Assembly (NCBI GenBank): GCA_947477745.1 | Contig: CANJUF010000003.1 | Location: 1 to 64,000 of the forward strand | DNA: 64,000 nt | Source of the DNA: Sphingomonadaceae bacterium | GTDB lineage: Bacteria > Pseudomonadota > Alphaproteobacteria > Sphingomonadales > Sphingomonadaceae | Reading direction: 5' to 3' | Made by a program: the position numbers and the translations under genes | The notes under the pieces: generated by a model | Told to the model about the DNA's origin: nothing | Seen by the model: the letters and a program-made list of their open reading frames with translations, nothing else | The model's database searches: none | Part shown: piece after piece, positions 57,017 to 64,000 of the stretch | Layout: each line of letters opens with the position of its first letter | Position numbering within the stretch: the first letter of the stretch is position 1

Positions 57017-59577
57017 TTGCCGGTTACCGGAGTTTGCGAGGCAGGCGCGGTGGCGCTTTCGGCGACGCTCTTTTCCTCGGCCTGCTTGTATCCCATGAAC
57101 TTGCGCGGTCCCATGATGAGCGGCTCGCCGGGATTCCAGACGGCGGCGATATTCTCCTCGTGCAACTCGTCGATCTTCTGGTCCGAATAGCCCAGTTCGC
57201 GAAGCACCTCGCGGGTGCATTCGCCAACCACCAGCGGCGGCCGCTGGATAGTGGCGGGTGTGTCCGAAAAATCGAAGGCGAGACCCATCTGCTCGAACTT
57301 GCCGACCAGTTCGTGCTGGTAGCCGACAGTCCACTGGCGGCGGCGGAAGTCGGCATTTTCGTGGATGTGACGTCCGAATTCGGGATTGCTGATCTCGGCC
57401 GGGACGCCCGCTCCGTCTAGCGCGGCGAACCATTCGGAGGCCGGCTTTGCGAGGAATTTCTCCTGCAACTTGGCTCGAAGCGCCTTGTCATTGGCGAGGC
57501 GCGATTTCGCATCGGCGAACCTCGCCTCGTCAAGCGCTGCAATCTGCACCACGCCCTTGAGCGCCTGCCAGTGCGCATCGTTGGCGACGACCAGCGCCAA
57601 CCAGCCGTCCGCCGTCTCGTAGAGGCTGTCCATGGCCGCCATGCCGCGCTGGTCGCCGTCGAGCCGGGGCCGGTCGAAGCCTGAGCCGTCGGGCCGGGCC
57701 AGAACGTGCGAGACATTGAGCAACTGCGCATAGACGATCGCAGTGGACACGAACTGGCCCTCGCCGGTCCGCGCCTTGTGATAGAGCGCCTGCATGATCG
57801 CCACAGCCGAGAGGAAGCCGTTGCCGGTATCGCCGAACGAGGTGAGCGACCACAGCGGCTTGCCGCCATCGGCCATGCCGCCATCCTCATACTGCACGCC
57901 TGCAAGGCACGCGCCGGTCTGGTCGTTACCCGGAAGCTTTTCGCGCGGGCCGCGTTCATGGCCGCGGGTGTGGCAGTAGATCAAGTCTGGCTTGATCGCC
58001 TTGAGGCTGTCGTAATCGACGCCGAGCCGCACTGCTGCATCATAGCGCATATTGTGCTGGACCACGTCGGCGGTCTTCACCAGGTCGCGCAGCACTTCCA
58101 TCGCGCGCGGGTCCTTCAGGTTGAGCGCGACCGAGCGTTTGCCCCGGTTCGAGGTGTAGGCGATGTGGTTCTTGTGCCAGTAGGTGTCATAGAAGGCGTT
58201 GACCTTGATGACGTCGGCGCCAAGATCGGCGAGCACCTGGCAGCCGAACGGCCCGGCGATGGCGAGGCCAAGATCGAGCACGCGAATGCCCGCCAGTGGT
58301 GCCTTGAGCGAGCCGGTCCCGCCGGTGGGCGCAGGGCGCGCCTTAAGCGCGTGCGCCTCGGCCTTGACCTCAGCGGTGTGCTGTCCGGCGGCGGGGGCAG
58401 GCCCGCCAGCCTCGCCTTGCGTCTTTTCCATTTCAAGCACGCGGCCGACCTGCCGGATCGGGCCGTATTCGGGATCGACGATCTCGCGCACGCAGCCATC
58501 GGCCAGCATGATCTGATCGGCGAGCGCGGCTTCGGGCGAGCGCGCTTCCTGCATCGGAACGTCGGCGGCGGCGGCGGCCGAAAGCCAGTCGTCGCAGCCG
58601 AACTTCGCCATGCGTTCGGTCAGGATCGGCTGGTAATGGCCGATCACCCAAGCCTCATCGACACCGGAGCCGAAGCGGTTGGGATCGTTCATCACCGATA
58701 GATCGGGATTGTGCTCGATCACATCGCCTTCCGAGGCTTCGATAATGAAACGCGGATTAGGCACCCAGGCGTGGATCCAGCGCCCGTCCTTGCATTCGAA
58801 GTGGCCCTTGGGGGTGCGCGAGCAATTGATCCAGGTGTTGAAGTCTTCCGCGTTCGGGTTTTCGGCGCGCTGCCAGGCCATCAGGGCAGCGGCACACGCC
58901 CCCTGGAACAGGCTGGTTTCGACATGCTGGCCGCGCCCGGTGGACTCGCGCGCGACGAGCGCAGCCTCGATTCCGCAGGTCAGCGCATAGAACGCGCCCA
59001 TTGACGGGGCGGGCATGGCAGTAGTCATCGGGCCTTCGCGCGGCGGACCTTGCAGCCAGTTCCACGGCGCTTCGAAGCCTTCGAGCGGATCGTCACCGCC
59101 CGACATGTGGATGTTGCCGGTTTCGGGCCAGCCGCGATGCTCCCAGTTGAGGCCGGAGCGCGCCGCGACGAGGAGATCGTAGCCGGGGCGCTGGGCATCC
59201 TTGGTGTCGCTGCCCCAAGCGGTGACGCTCGCGTAGACAAGGCGCGGGTTGAGCTTGCTGAGCGCTGCGAAATCGATGCCAAGCCGCTCGGTGGTGCCCG
59301 GCGAGAAGCTCTCGATGAGAATGTCGGCATGAGTCGCGAGCGTCAGGAAAGTGTCAAGATCGTCCGCGTCCTTGAGATCAAGGACCGCGCTGCGCTTGCC
59401 GCGCTGCCAGGTGCGATAGCCCAGCCGGGTGCGGTCATTGTCGCGGAACGGATCGCCGCCCGGCGGTTCGATCTTGACGACATCGGCGCCATTGTCGGCG
59501 AGCATCATCCCTGCCATCGGCCCGGATATGCCCCATGAAAGGTCGAGCACCTTCAAGCCTTGCAGTGCGCCTGCCAT
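57013..59577 (-). CDS. tandem-fused CaiB/BaiF family CoA-transferase
   Basis: Two family III CoA-transferase modules: LKVLDLSWGISGPMAGMMLADNGADVVKIEPP and IRVLDLGLAIAGPFGCQVLADLGADVIKVNA. Confidence 0.93.
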   Translation of the reverse strand: MAGALQGLKVLDLSWGISGPMAGMMLADNGADVVKIEPPGGDPFRDNDRTRLGYRTWQRGKRSAVLDLKDADDLDTFLTLATHADILIESFSPGTTERLGIDFAALSKLNPRLVYASVTAWGSDTKDAQRPGYDLLVAARSGLNWEHRGWPETGNIHMSGGDDPLEGFEAPWNWLQGPPREGPMTTAMPAPSMGAFYALTCGIEAALVARESTGRGQHVETSLFQGACAAALMAWQRAENPNAEDFNTWINCSRTPKGHFECKDGRWIHAWVPNPRFIIEASEGDVIEHNPDLSVMNDPNRFGSGVDEAWVIGHYQPILTERMAKFGCDDWLSAAAAADVPMQEARSPEAALADQIMLADGCVREIVDPEYGPIRQVGRVLEMEKTQGEAGGPAPAAGQHTAEVKAEAHALKARPAPTGGTGSLKAPLAGIRVLDLGLAIAGPFGCQVLADLGADVIKVNAFYDTYWHKNHIAYTSNRGKRSVALNLKDPRAMEVLRDLVKTADVVQHNMRYDAAVRLGVDYDSLKAIKPDLIYCHTRGHERGPREKLPGNDQTGACLAGVQYEDGGMADGGKPLWSLTSFGDTGNGFLSAVAIMQALYHKARTGEGQFVSTAIVYAQLLNVSHVLARPDGSGFDRPRLDGDQRGMAAMDSLYETADGWLALVVANDAHWQALKGVVQIAALDEARFADAKSRLANDKALRAKLQEKFLAKPASEWFAALDGAGVPAEISNPEFGRHIHENADFRRRQWTVGYQHELVGKFEQMGLAFDFSDTPATIQRPPLVVGECTREVLRELGYSDQKIDELHEENIAAVWNPGEPLIMGPRKFMGYKQAEEKSVAESATAPASQTPVTGK

Positions 59578-59636
59578 CGTCCCTCTCCTCGATCTGCTTG
59601 GCCGGATCACGTACGCTCACGTCCGACTCGATTAGG

Positions 59637-59653
59637 TGTTACACTATGTAACA
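59637..59653. promoter_or_regulatory. candidate operator: perfect 7-3-7 inverted repeat TGTTACA-CTA-TGTAACA
   Basis: Lies between divergent CaiB fusion (-) and SDR (+) genes. Confidence 0.55.
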
Positions 59654-59739
59654 TTTAAGGAGCTACACCAAGCCGGATCGTTTTGCAATGGCCATCCGCG
59701 CGCGGCGCGCTAGGGTGAGCAAAAGGGAGGGTTTTCAGC

Positions 59740-60495
59740 ATGATTCACTATGGTCTCGACGGCAGGGCAGCACTCGTCACCGGCGCGGGCAGCGGTATCG
59801 GCCGGGCCTCCGCCCTGGCATTTGCGCGTTCGGGAGCGAGCGTCATGGTCAGCGACGTCAACGAGGCGGGCGGCGCTGAAACCGTCGCCTTGATCGATGC
59901 GGCAGGAGGCACGGCGCGGTTCCAGCGCTGCGATGTCGGCAATGGCGACGATATCGCCGCGCTGGTCGATGCGACGGTCGCCGCGTTCGGCAGGCTCGAC
60001 TGCGCATTCAACAATGCCGGAATCAACAGCCTCGCCGCCGACGAATACGAAGACGCGGTGTGGGAGCGCGCGATCGCGGTCAACCTGTCGGGGGTGATGC
60101 GCTGCATGCGGGAAGAAGCGCGCGTGATGCTGGCTGCGGGCGGCGGCGCAATCGTCAACACCGCTTCGATCAACGGGCTGGTCGGCAATCCGGCGCAGCC
60201 AGCCTATTCTGCCGCCAAGCACGGCGTCGTCGGCCTCACGCGCCACGGCGCGCTGCGCTGGGCGAAGCAGGGGATCAGGGTTAACGCCGTTTGCCCCGGC
60301 GTGATCGAAACGGGGATGACCGCGCCGCTCTTTGCAGACGAGGGAATGCGCAAGGTGGTCGACAGCATGACGCCGATGGGCAGAAGCGGCAAAGCGGATG
60401 AAATTGCCGAGGCGGTGGTGTGGCTGTGCAGCGACGCGGCGAGCTTCGTCACCGGGCACCCGATGGTAATCGACGGCGGGGCGGTGGCGATTTGA
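59740..60495 (+). CDS. short-chain dehydrogenase/reductase
   Basis: VTGAGSGIGRASALAFARSGA, NNAGINSLAADE, YSAAKHGVVGLTRHGALRW. Confidence 0.94.
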   Translation: MIHYGLDGRAALVTGAGSGIGRASALAFARSGASVMVSDVNEAGGAETVALIDAAGGTARFQRCDVGNGDDIAALVDATVAAFGRLDCAFNNAGINSLAADEYEDAVWERAIAVNLSGVMRCMREEARVMLAAGGGAIVNTASINGLVGNPAQPAYSAAKHGVVGLTRHGALRWAKQGIRVNAVCPGVIETGMTAPLFADEGMRKVVDSMTPMGRSGKADEIAEAVVWLCSDAASFVTGHPMVIDGGAVAI

Positions 60496-60517
60496 CGGTG
60501 TAGATTAATAGCGCGGA

Positions 60518-61054
60518 CTAGCCCGCCGCACCCCGATCAAGCGCGCCGCCAAGCAGGGATGACGAAAAATCGTTTGGTGAACGCTGGCCTTTCGCCTGAA
60601 GGTCCAGGAGCAGGTCGTCTGACTGCTTCTCGCCCATGGGAACGATCTGGCCCCAGTCGACGATAACTTCGCGGGTAAGGATTCGCCATTCGCCCCCACG
60701 TTCCTCGAAGAGGTCGGCGTAACGTCCATTGGCGAGAAGTATCTTTTCGGCGCCACCCTCCATCCGGACGTGGCGCGCGAAGTAGTACGTTTCGACCGCG
60801 GCCTGGTTTCCCTCGAAGCGGATCAGCGACTGCCCGAGCAGATGCGACGAAGCGCTGTCTCTAGCCAGCAAGCCCATCACCCAGTCGGTAAACTCGGCAG
60901 GAGTGCCGCCGAAATGAGCGTGGCGGTCATAGCCGTCCGGCCAGTAGGCGCCTTCGATCAGCGTCCGCTCCATCCGGTCAATGCCGCGTGCGTAAGAGGC
61001 CATTACGTCGCGGATCGCTGCCTCATCGAGCAACCTCTTCAATCGGGGGTCCAT
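60518..61054 (-). CDS. NTF2/SnoaL-like protein
   Basis: MDPRLKRLLDEAAIRDVMASYARGIDRMERTLIEGAYWPDGYDRHAHFGGTPAEFTDWVM. Confidence 0.87.
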   Translation of the reverse strand: MDPRLKRLLDEAAIRDVMASYARGIDRMERTLIEGAYWPDGYDRHAHFGGTPAEFTDWVMGLLARDSASSHLLGQSLIRFEGNQAAVETYYFARHVRMEGGAEKILLANGRYADLFEERGGEWRILTREVIVDWGQIVPMGEKQSDDLLLDLQAKGQRSPNDFSSSLLGGALDRGAAG

Positions 61055-61062
61055 GATTGTTC

Positions 61063-61962
61063 CTACTGAACGATGTCGGTCGGCGGATCGTCCACCGTGC
61101 CATAGGTAAACCCGCGCTTCATCGATTCTTCGACAAGTAAGTGGGTGAACGGGAACATCGCCTCGATATCGATGCCGCTCTGCGCGAAGACCTTGCGGAT
61201 CTGCTCGATCTGCTTGCCGGTTCCGCCCGGCTGGTGGACGCCGCGATAAAGGTGTCCCTTGGGCCGGAACGGGTCTGGCGAAATCGCGCTCTGGCGGAAC
61301 ACGTCGCTCGATCCCGAACATGTGGGCAGCAGCTTGGCCGCAGCCTCGACGTCGAGGCCCAGCTTGAACACTAGCTGCGCCTCGTCGCGGGCGGTCACGA
61401 GGTGCGCGGCATAGAACAGGTTGTTGAGCAGCTTGGCGATCTGCCCCGCGCCAAGCCCGCCCATGCGCTGGAGCATGGCGGAGGTCACTTCGAGCGCCGG
61501 CCTGATCGCTTCGAACACGGCGGGATCGTCGCAGCCGATCGGCATGGTCAGCTCGCCGTCATGCGTGCGCTGCGGACCGCCGCTGACTGGCGCATCGACG
61601 ACGTGGACGCCGAAAGGCCTGGCTGCCTCGGCAACCTTCTCACAGGTTTCTGGATAGGTCGTGCTGTGAATGACGATGACGCTGCCTGGCGCCATACCCG
61701 AGGCCATGTTCTGATCGATGCAGACATCGAGCACCTGATCGTCGGTGTCGACGATGACCAGCAGGATATCGCTAGCCGCGCCCAGCTCCGGCATGGTTGG
61801 CGCAAACACCCCGCCGCGTCCGGTAAACTCCTCGATCACCTCATGTCGGCGAGCGTAGAAGGCGAAGGGCCATCCCTGTTCGATGTAGAGGCGGGCCATC
61901 GGCTGCCCCTGATCGCCGAGCCCGACCATGCCGATGCGGCGAAGCTGGTTGACGCTGGTCAT
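61063..61962 (-). CDS. NAD(P)-dependent beta-hydroxyacid dehydrogenase-like oxidoreductase
   Basis: IGMVGLGDQGQPMARLYIEQGW, HVVDAPVSGGPQRTHDGEL, AKLLNNLFYAAH. Confidence 0.9.
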   Translation of the reverse strand: MTSVNQLRRIGMVGLGDQGQPMARLYIEQGWPFAFYARRHEVIEEFTGRGGVFAPTMPELGAASDILLVIVDTDDQVLDVCIDQNMASGMAPGSVIVIHSTTYPETCEKVAEAARPFGVHVVDAPVSGGPQRTHDGELTMPIGCDDPAVFEAIRPALEVTSAMLQRMGGLGAGQIAKLLNNLFYAAHLVTARDEAQLVFKLGLDVEAAAKLLPTCSGSSDVFRQSAISPDPFRPKGHLYRGVHQPGGTGKQIEQIRKVFAQSGIDIEAMFPFTHLLVEESMKRGFTYGTVDDPPTDIVQ

Positions 61963-62027
61963 GATCTTGTCCTCCCGGTGCGCAATTGAATTTACTCAAT
62001 GCAATCTAGCGCAAGGACGATCAAAGC

Positions 62028-62789
62028 CTAGTCGAAATTCGCCTGGCCGCCATCGAGCGGGATTGTCGTGCCGGTAAGATAGCCGAATTCCGGTCCGCAC
62101 AGCGCCGCGACCGCCTTGCCTATATCGGTTTCGAGGCTGCCGACCCGGCCCAGCGGGATCGACTTGACGAACTCCGCCGCTTCCTCGGGATAGGTTTCGG
62201 TCCACCACTCCAGCCCCGGCGAAAGCGCGTGCGGCGCGATGGTGAGCACGCGGATGTTTTCGGCTCCCCACTCGGAAGCCGCCGCCCGGCCGAGCACGCG
62301 GATCGCCTGCTTGACCGCACCGTAGGGGCCATAGCCTGCCATGTCCCAGCGCACCCCGGCCGAGGTCGCCATGTTGACGATCACCCCGCCGCCGCGCGCC
62401 GCCAGGTGCGGGCGGGCCAGCTTCATGAACCGGAACGTCGCGAGCGGCCCCGATTCGAAGCCTGCGGTGAACGCCTCGTCGGTCACTTCGTCGAGCGTGC
62501 CCAGCGGCACTTCCTGCGCATTGTTGACGAGGATATCGAGCCCGCCGAACGTCCTTAGGGCAGTATCGATCGCTGCTTGCATGTCCGCGGGCGATTTGAC
62601 GTCGCAGGCAACGGCAATCGCCTTTCCGCCGCGTGATGCGATCTCGGCGGCGGCCTGCTCGACCTTGGCGAGCGTGCGCCCGGCGAGCACAACCGAGGCC
62701 CCGGCCTTGCTCATAGTGCAGGCGATGCCGAAGCCCACGCCCTGGCCTGCGCCGGTGATGATCGCGGTCTTGCCGGTGAGATCAACCAT
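62028..62789 (-). CDS. short-chain dehydrogenase/reductase
   Basis: AIITGAGQGVGFGIACTMSKAGASVVLAGR, LTGTTIPLDGGQANFD. Confidence 0.94.
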   Translation of the reverse strand: MVDLTGKTAIITGAGQGVGFGIACTMSKAGASVVLAGRTLAKVEQAAAEIASRGGKAIAVACDVKSPADMQAAIDTALRTFGGLDILVNNAQEVPLGTLDEVTDEAFTAGFESGPLATFRFMKLARPHLAARGGGVIVNMATSAGVRWDMAGYGPYGAVKQAIRVLGRAAASEWGAENIRVLTIAPHALSPGLEWWTETYPEEAAEFVKSIPLGRVGSLETDIGKAVAALCGPEFGYLTGTTIPLDGGQANFD

Positions 62790-63321
62790 GGCTGGCGTCG
62801 AAGCTTATCAGGTGCCGGATGTCCTGCCGCTCTTCGGGTTTGAGGCCGCGTGTCGCGAGGTATTGCACGGTGACCTGGGTGCTCGCATCCATCGGCCCGA
62901 CGAATTCGATCAGGCGGTCGTATTCGGTGGTGACGATCTTCCATTCACCGCCGATCCGCCTGTAGCGATCCTTGTAGAGCGCGGTGCCCGTGGTCTGCGA
63001 GCGTGTGTCGGCCTGGATGAAGATATCGTAGAGATACCAGTAACCCTCAGCCTCGTCGTCGCCGGTCAGCGTGATCTCGGGCATCGATCCATAGTGCATG
63101 GCCACGGCGTCCGAATGGAAGCTGTTCTTGAGAAAGGTCATGTAGTTTTCGCGCCCGGTGAAGGTGACGCGGTAACCGCCGCCGCGAAAATCGACCGTTA
63201 CATCATCGGCGAACAGTGAATTGAGCAAGTCCCAGTTCGCGGTGTCCATGCCCCGAAAATAACGGTGCTTGAGCAGCTTGATGTCCTCGATATCGGACAG
63301 TTGTTGCAGTGTGTAAGCCAT
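62782..63321 (-). CDS. NTF2/SnoaL-like protein
   Basis: MAYTLQQLSDIEDIKLLKHRYFRGMDTANWDLLNSLFADDVTVDFRGGGYRVTFTGRENYM. Confidence 0.88.
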   Translation of the reverse strand: MAYTLQQLSDIEDIKLLKHRYFRGMDTANWDLLNSLFADDVTVDFRGGGYRVTFTGRENYMTFLKNSFHSDAVAMHYGSMPEITLTGDDEAEGYWYLYDIFIQADTRSQTTGTALYKDRYRRIGGEWKIVTTEYDRLIEFVGPMDASTQVTVQYLATRGLKPEERQDIRHLISFDASHG

Positions 63322-64000
63322 CAGGGCGCCACCCAATCGCCACCATTGACGTCGAGAATCGCGCCGGTGATTTCTGAGGAATAGTCCGACAGGAAGAAGT
63401 AGATCGCCTTGGCGCAGTCTTCCTCGGGCGGGATGTGGCCCACGGGCACTTCGGATTCGCGCTGCTTGCGGAAAGCCTCACCTGCTTCGCCCATCGAGGT
63501 GAACATCGATTGGAGCGGTGCGCCCATCAGCCAGCCCATCGCAGTGGTATTGATGCGGATGCCCGAGCCAGTCAGCTCGACCGCCATGTGCCGGGTCATC
63601 TGGTTCAGCGCGCTCTTGGCCATCGCATAGCCGCCCTCGTTGGGATACGGCTTGCGCGAGGCGAGCGTCGATACGTTGACGATCGAGCCCTTGCCCTGCG
63701 CGCGCATGGTCGGCAGCACCGATTGCGTCATGCGCAGCGCGCCGGTGGCGATCACGTCAAAAGCTGTTGTAAGTTCCTCGATCGAATGATGCTCGAGCGG
63801 CTTCCAGTCCGGGTGGAAATAGGCCGAATTGACGAGGCCGTCGATGCGCCCCCACTTGTCGAGCGCGGCCTTGGCAGTCGCCTGGCAGTCCTCCATCTTC
63901 GACACATCGCAGGGCACGGCAATCGCTTCGCCGCCGTTTGCGGTGATCTCGGCGACGATGGCATCGATACGCTCCTGAGAGCGGGCGGTGACAACGACCT
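63321..64000 (-). CDS. short-chain dehydrogenase/reductase, N-terminus beyond window
   Basis: Frame stays open to the window edge (VVVTARSQERIDAIVAEITANGGEAIAVPCDVSK...); GGYAMAKSALNQMTRHMAVEL, ITGAILDVNGGDW. Confidence 0.9.
   Translation of the reverse strand, partial: VVVTARSQERIDAIVAEITANGGEAIAVPCDVSKMEDCQATAKAALDKWGRIDGLVNSAYFHPDWKPLEHHSIEELTTAFDVIATGALRMTQSVLPTMRAQGKGSIVNVSTLASRKPYPNEGGYAMAKSALNQMTRHMAVELTGSGIRINTTAMGWLMGAPLQSMFTSMGEAGEAFRKQRESEVPVGHIPPEEDCAKAIYFFLSDYSSEITGAILDVNGGDWVAP

Overview
High-GC alphaproteobacterial DNA, sphingomonad-like in gene content and repeats; the taxon is inferred, not tested. Bases 1 to about 18.7 kb are mostly core genes: hisB-hisH-(FkbM)-hisA-hisF-(mini PEP-CTERM ORF)-hisE-HIT, ybgC-tolQ-tolR-tolA-tolB-pal, a J-domain protein, a DASS transporter, infC, pdeM, hemF and a RelA/SpoT homologue, plus several NTF2/SnoaL-like genes. 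From about 18.7 kb to the end is a dense catabolic island for an unidentified, probably cyclic or ketone-bearing substrate routed through CoA thioesters. It encodes two Rieske oxygenases, two Baeyer-Villiger monooxygenases, CmcJ/NvfI- and TauD-type oxygenases, two acyl-CoA dehydrogenases, acyl-CoA ligases, an enoyl-CoA hydratase, a thiolase-like/DUF35 pair, a tandem CaiB fusion, several SDRs, two divergent APH-like kinases, a degenerate alkylsulfatase-like MBL protein next to a sulfotransferase, a molybdopterin oxidoreductase, and TetR and LuxR regulators. Main points for follow-up: (1) an acyl-CoA ligase with an in-frame TAG where the in-window paralogue has Gln, cutting off the segment with the catalytic Lys; (2) a tightly packed cassette of a UGSC-type protein (Cys form), a tiny NifU-like protein, an isochorismatase-fold protein lacking its catalytic residues, and a CmcJ/NvfI-like enzyme; (3) an overlapping pair of alkylsulfatase-like MBL protein with apparent metal-ligand losses and a sulfotransferase; (4) a truncated BCKDH E1-alpha fragment next to a REP-like hairpin; (5) an FkbM methyltransferase and a PEP-CTERM microprotein embedded in the his operon. 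No tRNA, rRNA, CRISPR array or transposase was recognised. All family calls are by eye from motifs; no searches were run.
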